A stretch of 64,000 bases of DNA from assembly GCF_002295115.1 (NCBI RefSeq), contig NZ_NSFV01000001.1, forward strand, positions 124,001-188,000, read 5' to 3'. Origin of the DNA: Mesorhizobium sp. WSM4311. Its GTDB lineage: Bacteria; Pseudomonadota; Alphaproteobacteria; Rhizobiales; Rhizobiaceae. This document shows positions 24,720 through 33,205 of this stretch, in pieces (positions within the stretch are counted from its first letter, which is position 1; every line of letters begins with the position of its first letter). The notes under the pieces are model-generated. The model made no database searches. It worked only from the letters and a program-made list of their open reading frames with translations, and was not told where the DNA came from. Both the position numbers and the translations under genes were made by a program.

Positions 24720-25847
24720 ATGATCAAGTCACTCGTCGGTGGCATCGTTGCCGCCACTGCATTCGTAATGTTGAGCTCGTCGGCGATTGCTGCGGGTCCC
24801 GAAATCGTCAAGGGTCCGGCTGCCGAGCCTGACTGTTTCGCGCCCTGGGCAGCCGACACGCAATTCTTCAAGTTCCCCAAGAAGGCCGGGCCGTACCGCA
24901 TCGCGCTGGCCAACGGCTATATCGCCAACACCTGGCGCATCCAGATGGTGCAGACCGCAAAGGCCTATGCGGCACAGAAGGACGTCGCCGCGAAGCTGAA
25001 GGAATTCAAGGTCGTCTCGACCGGTGAGGACGTGCCGGCGCAGATTTCGGCGATCAACAACTTCATCGATTCCGGTTATGACGCGATCGTTGTCAACGCG
25101 CAGAACCCGACCGCATTCGGGCCAGTGATCAAGCGCGCCAAGGAAGCCGGCGTCGTGCTGGTTGCCTTCGATAACATTCTCGACACCAAGGACGCCATCA
25201 ACGTCAATGTCGACCAGAAGGGTCTTGGCGAGCTGTGGGGCAAATGGTTGATTTCCCATGTGCCGAATGGCGGCAAGATCCTCGAAGTGCGCGGCGTTGC
25301 CGGGACCTCGGTCGACACTGATCGCCACAACGGCATCCATGAGGTTCTCGATGCCTCCGGCAAGAAATGGGCCGTCACCGAGGTCGTCGGCAAGTGGGAC
25401 GACGGCGTCGCGCAAAAAGCTTCGGCCGATGCGATCGCCACCAACGGCCCCTTCGACGGCGTTACCGGGCAGGGCGGCGACACCGGTATCGTGCAGGCGA
25501 TGATCGATGCCAAGCATCCCTTCGTGCCGTTCGGCGGCGAGACCGAGAACGGCTTTCGCAAGTTCTGCGCGGCCCACGCGGCCGACGGGTTGAAATGCTC
25601 GTCAGCCGGTACCGGTCCGGCGCAGGTGGCGGTTGCCATCAAGACGGCGATCGCAGCGCTTGAAGGCAATGTCGTCCCGCAGTCGGTCAAGCTGCCGCTT
25701 GCCATCGTCGAGGATCCGAACTTCAAGGCAGGTCAGGATTTCTTCCCCGACCAATCCGATAATTTCTTCGTCGGCAATTCCTTCCCGACCTGCGGCATTA
25801 ATTTCACCGCGCAGGAAATCATGGGCCAGACCAAGGCGGACCAGTAG
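24720..25847 (+). CDS. Sugar/sugar-acid ABC importer binding protein (CUT2 type)
   Basis: A 375-residue periplasmic binding protein. The signal peptide ends near residue 25 (SSSAIA-AG). The mature protein has the RbsB-family sequence RIALANGYIANTWRIQMVQ, the hinge segment DAIVVNAQNPTAF and DTGIVQAMIDAKHPFVPFGGE. Compared with typical ribose-binding proteins (about 300 residues) it has longer termini and three C-terminal-half cysteines. It heads an operon with a two-domain ATPase and two permeases and is followed by a stable hairpin that may raise its message level. Gluconokinase downstream suggests a gluconate-like ligand, by context only. Confidence 0.86.
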   Translation: MIKSLVGGIVAATAFVMLSSSAIAAGPEIVKGPAAEPDCFAPWAADTQFFKFPKKAGPYRIALANGYIANTWRIQMVQTAKAYAAQKDVAAKLKEFKVVSTGEDVPAQISAINNFIDSGYDAIVVNAQNPTAFGPVIKRAKEAGVVLVAFDNILDTKDAINVNVDQKGLGELWGKWLISHVPNGGKILEVRGVAGTSVDTDRHNGIHEVLDASGKKWAVTEVVGKWDDGVAQKASADAIATNGPFDGVTGQGGDTGIVQAMIDAKHPFVPFGGETENGFRKFCAAHAADGLKCSSAGTGPAQVAVAIKTAIAALEGNVVPQSVKLPLAIVEDPNFKAGQDFFPDQSDNFFVGNSFPTCGINFTAQEIMGQTKADQ

Positions 25848-25855
25848 CTGCAATC

Positions 25856-25885
25856 CCGGCGCCGTGGGATCTCCCGCGGCGCCGG
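25856..25885 (+). terminator. Intercistronic hairpin after the binding-protein gene
   Basis: CCGGCGCCG (25856-25864) pairs with CGGCGCCGG (25877-25885); with a G-U pair and GGGA/TCCC inside, the stem extends to about 14 pairs. There is no T-run. It probably stabilises the binding-protein transcript or attenuates read-through to the ATPase. Confidence 0.6.
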
Positions 25886-25927
25886 TCACTTGATATGCTG
25901 ATGATCAAAGCGCCCCGGGGAGGGCCG

Positions 25928-27475
25928 ATGGACAGTGCGGTTCCGCTCTTCCGGATGGAAGGCATATCCAAGCGCTATGGTGGCGTGCGAGCTCTGGAAA
26001 AGGCGGAGCTTGTCGTCACATCCGGCAGCATCCACGCCATCCTTGGCGAAAACGGCGCCGGCAAGTCGACGTTGATCAAGGTCATGGCCGGTGTCGTGGC
26101 GCCTGATGAGGGCCGCATGACGCTGGATGGCCGGGAGGTGACCTTCCTGTCACCGGCCGCCGCCAACCAGGCAGGCATCGTCTGCATCTTCCAGGAGCTG
26201 TCGCTGGTTCCAGATCTCAGTGTCGCCGACAACATCGTCATTTCCGATCCGCCCAAACGCTTCGGCATGATCGACCGCGGGGCACAGCGACGCATCGCCG
26301 AGGAGGCGCTGGCGCGCGCGGGCGCGGCCGACATCCATCCGCTGGCGCTGGTCAAGGATCTGCCGCTGTCGCGCCGGCAGATGGTCGAGATCGCCAAGGC
26401 GCTGGCCAGGAAGCCGCGCATTCTCATCCTCGACGAGGCGACCTCGGCGCTGACGGCGGCGGATGTCTCGAAGATTTTTGGCGTCCTGAAGCGGCTGCGC
26501 GCGGAAGGGCTGGCACTGCTCTACATCTCGCACCGCATGAACGAGATCGCCGAACTTGCCGATCAGTGCACGGTGTTCCGCAATGGCCGCAATGTCGCCA
26601 GCTACAAGGCCGGCTCCAAGAGCGACAATGAGGTGGTCGAATTGATGATCGGCCGCGAATACAGTCACATCTTCCCGCCCAAGCCGGCGGCCGTGCCGGC
26701 TACAGCCGCACCCAGGCTTGAAGCCCGCAAGCTCTCCTGGACCGACCGGCTGCACAACATCTCGCTGACCGTCAGGGCAGGCGAGGTGGTCGGCCTCGGC
26801 GGTCTCGACGGCCAGGGCCAGCGCGAATTGCTGCTAGCCTTCTTCGGTGTGCTGCGCGGCCTTTCCGGCGAGGTGCTGATCGACGGCAAGCCGGTGGCGA
26901 TCAGCAGTCCCGCGGCGGCCCGCGAGGACCGTATCGGGATGGCGCTCATTCCTGAAGACCGCAAGACCGAAGGACTGATGCTGCCGATGACAGTGCGTGA
27001 GAACCTGTCCTTCGCCGCGCTCGACCGGCTGTCCAAAGGCGGCATCATCGACCGCGCCGCCGAGCAGCGGCTGATCGACGACATGGTCGGCCTGCTCGCG
27101 ATCAAGACGGCGGGTCTCGATATCCCGGTCGGCGCGCTCTCGGGCGGCAACCAGCAGAAGGTGGTCATCGCCAAATGGCTGATGCGCCAGCCGCGCATCA
27201 TCCTGCTCAACGATCCGACGCGCGGCATCGATGTCGGCACCAAGCAGGAGCTCTATCAGCTGATGCGCAAGCTGGCGGACGCCGGGGCCGCGATCCTGTT
27301 CTATTCGACCGACTATGACGAGCTGATCGGCTGCTGCGACCGCGTGCTGGTGCTCTATGACGGCGCGGTCAAGCGCGAACTGGTCGGCGCCGAGATCACC
27401 GAGCGGGCGCTGATTGCAAGCGCGCTCAACATCCATGGCGAGGAGAGCCCGGTGGGCCTGGGAGCAAGCGCGTGA
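25928..27475 (+). CDS. Sugar ABC importer ATPase, two-domain RbsA type
   Basis: A 515-residue fused ATPase. Domain 1 has GENGAGKS near residue 42 and a shortened signature, LPLSRRQMVEIAKAL. Domain 2 has the usual degenerate Walker A (GLGGLDGQGQRE) and an intact LSGGNQQKVVIAKWL signature with IILLNDPTRGIDVG. This is the standard asymmetric pattern of RbsA/XylG/MglA proteins. ATG 25928 is chosen because GGGGAGGG lies just upstream; an in-frame ATG at 25895 is less likely. Its stop overlaps the next gene's GTG start by four bases. Confidence 0.9.
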   Translation: MDSAVPLFRMEGISKRYGGVRALEKAELVVTSGSIHAILGENGAGKSTLIKVMAGVVAPDEGRMTLDGREVTFLSPAAANQAGIVCIFQELSLVPDLSVADNIVISDPPKRFGMIDRGAQRRIAEEALARAGAADIHPLALVKDLPLSRRQMVEIAKALARKPRILILDEATSALTAADVSKIFGVLKRLRAEGLALLYISHRMNEIAELADQCTVFRNGRNVASYKAGSKSDNEVVELMIGREYSHIFPPKPAAVPATAAPRLEARKLSWTDRLHNISLTVRAGEVVGLGGLDGQGQRELLLAFFGVLRGLSGEVLIDGKPVAISSPAAAREDRIGMALIPEDRKTEGLMLPMTVRENLSFAALDRLSKGGIIDRAAEQRLIDDMVGLLAIKTAGLDIPVGALSGGNQQKVVIAKWLMRQPRIILLNDPTRGIDVGTKQELYQLMRKLADAGAAILFYSTDYDELIGCCDRVLVLYDGAVKRELVGAEITERALIASALNIHGEESPVGLGASA

Positions 27476-28452
27476 AGGATTGGCGCTACTGGCTGGCGGA
27501 GCAGCGCGGAACGCTGCTGGCGCTCGGCATCTTCATCGTCATGTTCATCATCTACACCTCGAACCATCCGGCCGGCTTCACCGCCAATGTGGTGCAGACG
27601 GCGGCGAACAAGGGCGTGCTGCTCGCTTTCGTCGCCATGGCGCAGACGCTGGTGGTGATCACTGCCGGCATCGACCTATCCGTCGGCATGATCTTTCTCC
27701 TGACCAACTGCCTGGCCTCCTGGCTGGTGGTGGGCACGCCCATGCAGACGACGCTCGGCGTCATCGCCGTGCTGGCGGTCGGTCTTCTGTGCGGCGCCGT
27801 CAACGGCGCCATCGTCATCTACGGCCGGCTGCAGCCGATCGTCGCCACCATCGCCACCGGGGCCGTCTATTACGGCATCGGCCTTTTGCTGCGGCCCTTC
27901 CCGGGCGGCTCGGTCAATGAGGATCTGGCCGATGCGATGACCGGACGCGTCTTCGATGTGGTGCCGGCGAGCCTCGTCGTGCTGTTCGCCATCGTGTTGT
28001 TGATCTGGGTGCCGTTCAGCCGCTCGGTGCTTGGCCGCGCTGCCTACGCTGCAGGATCGTCGGAGACGGCGGCCTATATGTCGGGCGTGCCGATCAGGCG
28101 CGGCAAATTCGCCGCCTACACGCTGGCCGGGCTGCTGGCGGCGATCGGCGGGCTGTTCCTGACCTTTTTCACCTATACGGGCGATGCTGCCTATGCCAGC
28201 GGCAACGCCTACACGCTGTTTTCGATCGCCGCCGTGGTGTTGGGCGGCGTCTCGCTGTTCGGCGGCAAGGGCAGCGCCATCGGCGCCATCTTCGGCGCGC
28301 TGGCCTTCCGCACCATTGGCGATCTGTTGTTCGTGTTCGATTTCGATCCGCTCTGGCAGCCGCTGTTCCAGGGCGTTATCCTGCTGATCGCGGTCAGCCT
28401 CGGCGCCTTCGCCCTGTTTCGGGTCCGCAACCGGCTGGAGTGGTTCCTGTGA
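27472..28452 (+). CDS. Sugar ABC importer permease 1 (RbsC type)
   Basis: A 326-residue CUT2 permease with eight to ten membrane segments. Family motifs are VITAGIDLSVGMIF near residue 65 and VVLGGVSLFGGKGSAIGAIFGA near 260. It starts at GTG 27472 within GTGA, overlapping the ATPase stop. Two different permeases in one CUT2 operon, as here, usually form a heterodimer (compare YtfT/YjfF), in contrast to homodimeric RbsC. Confidence 0.88.
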   Translation: MKDWRYWLAEQRGTLLALGIFIVMFIIYTSNHPAGFTANVVQTAANKGVLLAFVAMAQTLVVITAGIDLSVGMIFLLTNCLASWLVVGTPMQTTLGVIAVLAVGLLCGAVNGAIVIYGRLQPIVATIATGAVYYGIGLLLRPFPGGSVNEDLADAMTGRVFDVVPASLVVLFAIVLLIWVPFSRSVLGRAAYAAGSSETAAYMSGVPIRRGKFAAYTLAGLLAAIGGLFLTFFTYTGDAAYASGNAYTLFSIAAVVLGGVSLFGGKGSAIGAIFGALAFRTIGDLLFVFDFDPLWQPLFQGVILLIAVSLGAFALFRVRNRLEWFL

Positions 28453-29435
28453 GCGAAACGACGCTTGGCGGCATTGCCGGCCGCATGCCGAAATTCATCC
28501 GCCGCGCCGATCCGGCGGTGCTGACTGCGTTCGCCTGCATCGTGCTGTTGCTGTTCCTCGGCAGCCTCTATTCCAGAAGCTTCCTGTCGCCTGAATATCT
28601 GCTGCAGCAATTGAAGGTGGCCTCGTTCCTCGGCGTCATCGCCACCGGCATGATGCTGGTCATCCTGCTCGGCCAGATCGACCTGTCGGTGCCATGGTCG
28701 GTTGCGGCGGGCGCGATGATGGCCTGCGCGGCGGCGGCCTACGGTCCGCTCGGCGTGGCGCTGGCCATTCCGTTCGGCATCTTCTGCGGCGTGCTGATCG
28801 GCATCGTCAACGGCATCGGCGTCGCCTATCTGCGCATTCCCTCGATGATCATCACGCTCGCCACCAACGCCGTCGCGCAAGGGCTGATGGTGGTCTACAC
28901 CGGCGGCTTCTCGCCCCAGGATTCGGCCACGGGTGCGATGCGCTACCTCGCCACCGGCTTTGCCATTCCGGGCGTTCCCAACGCCGTCATCATCTGGGCG
29001 CTGATCGGGGCCGCGATGGTCTTCGTGCTGACCCGCACCGGCTTTGGCCGCACCGTCTACGGCATCGGTAACCGCGAGCGCGCCGCGTATCTCTCCGGCA
29101 TTGACACAAGGCGCGTGGTGATGATCGCCTTCGCCGTCTCCGGCGGGCTGTCGGCCTTCGGCGGCGTGCTGCTGGCCGGCTATGCCTCGAAGGCGGCGCA
29201 GTCAATGGGCGATGCGTATTTGCTGCCATCGATCGCCGCCGTGGTGCTTGGCGGCACCTCGATCCTGGGCGGGCGCGGCTCCTATCTCGGCACCGTCGCC
29301 GGCGTCATCCTGATCACGCTGCTGCAATCCATCCTGTCGGTCATGCAGATGCCGGAGGCGGGGCGGCAGATCATCTATGGCGTCGTCATCGTCGCCATGC
29401 TGCTGCTCTACGGCCGCGCGCCGGCAAGCCGCTAG
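28449..29435 (+). CDS. Sugar ABC importer permease 2 (RbsC type)
   Basis: A 328-residue CUT2 permease homologous to the preceding one. It has LLGQIDLSVPWSVAAGAMM near residue 80 and VVLGGTSILGGRGSYLGTVAG near 260. GTG 28449 overlaps the previous stop as GTGA; an in-frame GTG at 28440 is an alternative. It is the last transmembrane component before the palindromic repeat and gluconokinase. Confidence 0.88.
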   Translation: MSETTLGGIAGRMPKFIRRADPAVLTAFACIVLLLFLGSLYSRSFLSPEYLLQQLKVASFLGVIATGMMLVILLGQIDLSVPWSVAAGAMMACAAAAYGPLGVALAIPFGIFCGVLIGIVNGIGVAYLRIPSMIITLATNAVAQGLMVVYTGGFSPQDSATGAMRYLATGFAIPGVPNAVIIWALIGAAMVFVLTRTGFGRTVYGIGNRERAAYLSGIDTRRVVMIAFAVSGGLSAFGGVLLAGYASKAAQSMGDAYLLPSIAAVVLGGTSILGGRGSYLGTVAGVILITLLQSILSVMQMPEAGRQIIYGVVIVAMLLLYGRAPASR

Positions 29436-29495
29436 AGCCGGATGATTCCAGGCCGAATCGACCCGAAATCTGAATCCGCCTCTAAATCAAGGAGA

Positions 29496-29548
29496 TAGAG
29501 CATGATGTCGTCCGAAAACCGCTTCACACTTTTCGGCATCATGCTCTA
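29496..29548. repeat. Rhizobial palindrome, AAAACCG-TTCACACTTTT family (copy 2)
   Basis: Perfect 12-base arms TAGAGCATGATG (29496-29507) and CATCATGCTCTA (29537-29548) enclose the core CCGAAAACCGCTTCACACTTTTCGG region. It lies between the permease and gluconokinase genes and ends three bases before the GTG start of the kinase, so it could influence that gene's translation. Confidence 0.75.
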
Positions 29549-29551
29549 GCC

Positions 29552-30100
29552 GTGGACGAAGAAGCAGCACAGGCGCCGGCGGGCGTTCCCCGCGCGGCGC
29601 CCCCGGCCATCGTGGTGATGGGTGTCGCCGGTTGCGGCAAGTCGGCTGTCGGCATCGCGCTGGCGGCCGGACTGGATGCCGTCTTCATCGAAGGCGACAG
29701 GCTGCATCCGCCGGAGAATGTGGCGCGCATGGCAAGCGGCGAGCCGCTCACCGACCAGTTGCGCGAAGGCTGGCTCGACGCCATCGGCGAGCGCATCGCG
29801 ACGTCGATCGGCGAAGGGCAGGGCGTGGTCGCGGCCTGCTCGGCGCTGAAGCGCAGCTACCGCGAGCGCCTGCGCGGTTTTTGCCCCGACCTCATCTTCC
29901 TCTATCTGGAGATCGACCCGGCGACGGCGAGGCAGCGGGTCGCCAGCCGCAAGGGCCATTTCATGCCGGCAAGCCTGGTCGACAGCCAGTTCGCCATACT
30001 GGAGCCGCCGGGCAACGATGAGCGGGCGCTGACGATCGACGCGACGCGTCCCGTCGCCGATGTCGTCGCGGACGCAATGCATCTGCTGGCCAATTCATGA
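29552..30100 (+). CDS. gntK: Gluconokinase
   Basis: A 182-residue P-loop carbohydrate kinase. Walker A is GVAGCGKS (24-31), then EGDRLHPPENVARMASGEPLTD, the gluconate-kinase substrate motif, ACSALKRSYRERLR, and the lid-like RKGHFMPASLVDSQFAILE. It phosphorylates gluconate to 6-phosphogluconate for the Entner-Doudoroff or pentose phosphate route; cytoplasmic. The start codon is GTG 29552, with a proline/alanine-rich 18-residue N-terminal extension before the usual start. It follows the importer operon on the same strand, which together with the gluconate-type LacI gene suggests a gluconate or related sugar-acid uptake unit. Confidence 0.92.
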   Translation: MDEEAAQAPAGVPRAAPPAIVVMGVAGCGKSAVGIALAAGLDAVFIEGDRLHPPENVARMASGEPLTDQLREGWLDAIGERIATSIGEGQGVVAACSALKRSYRERLRGFCPDLIFLYLEIDPATARQRVASRKGHFMPASLVDSQFAILEPPGNDERALTIDATRPVADVVADAMHLLANS

Positions 30101-30182
30101 GCCGGTACCCGTCGCCTGTCATGGCATCGCCATGGGCGATCATGGAATCTTACGATGACAAACGCCGCCCCTGGCCGTCGAT

Positions 30183-30632
30183 CTAAATCTGCGACGACAG
30201 CTCGACCGGGAAATCGTCGTTATCGGCATCGCGCATGGCGGCGAGGCTTCTGTTATCGAGCACCTCGGCAATCGCCTGGCGCACTTCCAGCATCATGTGC
30301 CGGACCTGGCAGGTCGCCTCGTCGCAATCCTCGCAGCGCTGGTACTGCGTGCGGCTGGCGCAGGGTATCGGCGCCAGCGGGCCGTCCAGCACGCGTACGA
30401 CATGGCCGATCTTGATCTCGGAGGCAGGGCGGGCGAGGCGATAGCCGCCTTCCTTGCCCTTGCGGCTTTGGACGAAGCCGGCATTGCGCAACTCGCCCAG
30501 GATGGCGTCGAGGAATTTCTTCGGGATGTTGTTGGCGACCGCGATGTCGTTGACGAAGGCCAATTGGCCGACCGGCAAGCCGGAAAGATGCACGAGGGCC
30601 TTGAGGCCGTATTTGCCTTTTTTTGTCAGCAT
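30183..30632 (-). CDS. Rrf2-family transcriptional regulator with cysteine cluster
   Basis: A 149-residue Rrf2 regulator. The winged helix-turn-helix is at about 1-75, including FVNDIAVANNIPKKFLDAILGELRNAGFV and KGKEGGYRLARP. Four cysteines, C91, C100, C103 and C108, lie in the region that binds a 2Fe-2S cluster in IscR/NsrR, but their spacing differs from IscR. ATG 30632 gives the family start MLTKKGKYGLKAL. Lying next to sulfate-uptake genes on the same strand, it may sense cysteine or iron-sulfur status, like CymR or IscR; this is inference. Confidence 0.86.
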   Translation of the reverse strand: MLTKKGKYGLKALVHLSGLPVGQLAFVNDIAVANNIPKKFLDAILGELRNAGFVQSRKGKEGGYRLARPASEIKIGHVVRVLDGPLAPIPCASRTQYQRCEDCDEATCQVRHMMLEVRQAIAEVLDNRSLAAMRDADNDDFPVELSSQI

Positions 30633-30820
30633 GCCCGAGTCAACCCGTTGAAGCCCCAACCACCCCGCATCTGGCGGCTGTTTGTGTGCAAATAATGACG
30701 GTTTCGCCGCGCGATGATATTTCGCGAAAACAAGACGCCGAATGGCACGTTAGGCACAAACGCGTTGATTCTTTGTAACGTTTTGCCGGGATGGCGCCGT
30801 ATTCGTCCTGGCGGATGGCA

Positions 30821-30853
30821 GAAACGAAGAAAGCCGGCTCGTTGCCGGCTTTC
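30821..30853 (-). terminator. Terminator after the second sulfate-binding protein gene
   Basis: A perfect 10-base-pair stem GAAAGCCGGC / GCCGGCTTTC with five-base loop (30829-30853), followed on the minus strand by TTCGTTTC. It lies about 30 bases beyond the stop at 30882 and separates the transporter gene from the Rrf2 gene. Confidence 0.75.
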
Positions 30854-30881
30854 CTCATCTACGCAATCGATGCTGCAACCG

Positions 30882-31868
30882 TCAGCGGCTGCCATAGGCC
30901 TGGTCGAGCAGGCCGCCCGGGGCGAAATGCTCTTTCTGGATCTTGTCCCAGCCGCCGAAGACGTCTTCCACAGTCAGCAGGCGTACCTGTGGGAAATCGG
31001 CCTTGTATTTGGCGGCGACGGCCGCATCACGCACCCGGTTGCCGTTCTGGGCGAGGATGTCCTGGCCCTCCGGCGTGTAGAGGAAATCGAGATAGGTCTT
31101 GGCCAGTTCGCGCGTGCCGTGCTGGTCGGCGACCTTGTCGACGATCGCCACCGGGAATTCGGCGAGCAGGCTGACCGAGGGCGTCACCTGCTCGAACTTG
31201 TCGTCGCCGTACTCCTTGCGGATGCCGCGCGTCTCGGATTCGAAGGTGATCAGCACGTCGCCGATCTCGCGCTGCACGAAGGTGGTGGTCGCGGCGCGGC
31301 CACCCGTGTCGAAGATCGGCACGTTGTTGAACAGCTTGGTGATGAACTCCTTCACCTTGGCATCGTCGCCCTTGAAGGCTTCCTTGGCGTAGGCAGTGGC
31401 CGCCAGATAGGTGTAGCGCGCATTGCCGGAGGTCTTCGGGTTGGGGAAGATCACCTGCACGTCGTCGCGCACCAGATCGTTCCAGTCCTTGATGTGCTTG
31501 GGATTGCCGGCGCGCACAAGGAACGAAGGCAGCGAATAGAAGGGCGAGGCATTGTCGGGAAAGTCCTTCTGCCAGTCGGCGGAGACGAGCCCTTTCTTGA
31601 CCAGGAAATCGACATCGGTGACCTGGTTGAAGGTGACGACATCGGCGCCAAGGCCCTCGGCGATGGCGCGCGCCTGCGCCGAGGTGCCGGCATGCGACTG
31701 GTCGACGGTCACGCCCGGATGCCCGGCGACGAAGGCCTTGTTGACCTGGACGAACAGTTCGCGGCCAACGTCATAGGAGGCGTTGAGCAGCTTGTCGGCC
31801 GACCAGGCTTGGGAGGATGCGAGGAACAGGCCGGCAACAGTGGCAACGCCGAGGAAAAATCGCTTCAT
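30882..31868 (-). CDS. Sulfate/thiosulfate-binding protein (copy 2)
   Basis: A 328-residue periplasmic binding protein of the Sbp/CysP family. The signal peptide covers about 1-22 (MKRFFLGVATVAGLFLA...AWSA). The mature N-terminus KLLNASYDVGRELF is a variant of the [13 protein letters not shown] hallmark, followed by QSHAGTSAQARAI, the oxyanion-binding loop. ATG 31868 is chosen; the longer frame lacks similarity. It is downstream of cysA with a 224-base gap and ends at a hairpin. It is clearly paralogous to 35018-36046 but divergent, so the two may differ in affinity or anion (sulfate, thiosulfate, perhaps molybdate-like). Confidence 0.87.
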   Translation of the reverse strand: MKRFFLGVATVAGLFLASSQAWSADKLLNASYDVGRELFVQVNKAFVAGHPGVTVDQSHAGTSAQARAIAEGLGADVVTFNQVTDVDFLVKKGLVSADWQKDFPDNASPFYSLPSFLVRAGNPKHIKDWNDLVRDDVQVIFPNPKTSGNARYTYLAATAYAKEAFKGDDAKVKEFITKLFNNVPIFDTGGRAATTTFVQREIGDVLITFESETRGIRKEYGDDKFEQVTPSVSLLAEFPVAIVDKVADQHGTRELAKTYLDFLYTPEGQDILAQNGNRVRDAAVAAKYKADFPQVRLLTVEDVFGGWDKIQKEHFAPGGLLDQAYGSR

Positions 31869-32092
31869 GAAAAAGGCTCCGGATGCAATGCGTACGCTAA
31901 CCATAGCCGTGGCGCAGGGGGCGGGGCGAGGCATCGAGGCGAGGGCCTGGGTCTTGTTGCTAGAAAAACTGTTGCCCGAACAGGTGGATCGTAGGATTTT
32001 CTTTCAAGAGGGTCATGCTGTATTGCGGATGAAAGATTAGGTCACTGCCATCGGGCGAGATGTCCCTTTGGCATACCAAAGTCGCCGTGGTC

Positions 32093-33133
32093 TCACGCCG
32101 CCGGAAACAGCTTCCAACGCCCCGGACGGAACGCCACCCGGCTCTTCTGGGCCGCGGGATGGCCGACAGGCAGTTCGATCTCGACCCGCTGGCGCTCGCC
32201 GCCGATTTCGAGTTCGACGCGCCGGGTGCCGGCGACGCGGCGGCTGGCGGCGACCGTGCCGGCGATGCAGCCGCTGCAGCCGTCGAGCAGTTCGACATCG
32301 TGCGGGCGAAAATACAGCGTCGCCTCGCCCTCGGGCGCATGCGGCGCCGACAGGCCGATCGGGCGGTCGGCAAGCCAGATTTCGCCATTCTCGACCTTGA
32401 CGGGAAGTGAGCTCGATTCGCCGATGAAGCCGTAGACGAACGGCGAGTTCGGCGTGTCGTAGATGTCGTCGGCGGTGCCGACCTGTTCGATGCGGCCCTG
32501 GCTCATCACCACGACGCGGTCGGCAAGCTCCAGCGCCTCTTCCTGGTCATGGGTGACGAAGACGGTGGTGTGGCCGGTGCGGTCATGGATCTCGCGCAGC
32601 CAGCGGCGCAGTTCGCGGCGCACCTGCGCATCGAGCGCGCCGAACGGTTCGTCGAGCAAAAGCACCTTGGGTTCGATCGCCATGGCACGCGCCAGCGCGA
32701 CACGCTGGCGCTGGCCGCCGGAGAGCTGCGCCGGATAGCGCTTCTCCAATCCCGAAAGCTGGACGAGGTCGAGAAGTTCGGAAGCGCGGCGGCGGATTTC
32801 CTGCGCCGGTGGCCGCGAGGATCCGTGCCGGACTTTCAAGCCGAAGCCGATATTGTCGGCCACCGTCATGTGCCGGAACAGCGCATAGTGCTGGAAGACG
32901 AAGCCGACATTGCGCTCCTGGATCGACTTCTGCGAAGCATCCTCGTCGCCGAAGAAGATCTTGCCGCGCGTCGGCCGTTCCAGCCCGGCGATCAGCCTGA
33001 GCAGCGTCGTCTTGCCGGAGCCGGACGGCCCCAGCAAGGCGATCAGCTCGCCCGACTTGATGTCGAGCGACACGTCATGGAGCGCCGGAAACCGCTCGAA
33101 CTCCTTGCGCACGTTGGCAACGCGAACTTCCAT
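32093..33133 (-). CDS. cysA: Sulfate/thiosulfate importer ATPase CysA
   Basis: A 346-residue ATPase. Walker A GPSGSGKT at 35-42, Q-loop [13 protein letters not shown], signature [15 protein letters not shown], Walker [14 protein letters not shown] and switch THDQEEALE match CysA. A C-terminal TOBE-like domain follows. It drives CysT-CysW. ATG 33133 is chosen since [12 protein letters not shown] is the family start; the extension to 33184 runs through a palindromic repeat. The 72-base gap to cysW holds that repeat, so cysA may be regulated or stabilised separately. Confidence 0.93.
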   Translation of the reverse strand: MEVRVANVRKEFERFPALHDVSLDIKSGELIALLGPSGSGKTTLLRLIAGLERPTRGKIFFGDEDASQKSIQERNVGFVFQHYALFRHMTVADNIGFGLKVRHGSSRPPAQEIRRRASELLDLVQLSGLEKRYPAQLSGGQRQRVALARAMAIEPKVLLLDEPFGALDAQVRRELRRWLREIHDRTGHTTVFVTHDQEEALELADRVVVMSQGRIEQVGTADDIYDTPNSPFVYGFIGESSSLPVKVENGEIWLADRPIGLSAPHAPEGEATLYFRPHDVELLDGCSGCIAGTVAASRRVAGTRRVELEIGGERQRVEIELPVGHPAAQKSRVAFRPGRWKLFPAA

Positions 33134-33152
33134 ACAAATCCCTTTGTAGTTG

Positions 33153-33201
33153 ATGCATGTCGTTGTCCCAAAACCGGCTCCCACTTTTGGGCGACATGCA
33201 T
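33153..33201. repeat. Rhizobial palindrome, AAAACCG-TTCACACTTTT family (copy 3)
   Basis: Perfect 10-base arms ATGCATGTCG (33153-33162) and CGACATGCAT (33192-33201) enclose CCCAAAACCGGCTCCCACTTTTGGG. It has the same core as the elements at 18535 and 29496. Unusually it sits inside an operon, between cysW and cysA. Confidence 0.75.
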
Positions 33202-33205
33202 TTAG

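Noticed and set aside
24538..24723. A 61-codon frame just before the importer binding protein
   Set aside because: It spans the promoter and ribosome binding site of the 24720 gene, has no Shine-Dalgarno and no recognisable sequence.
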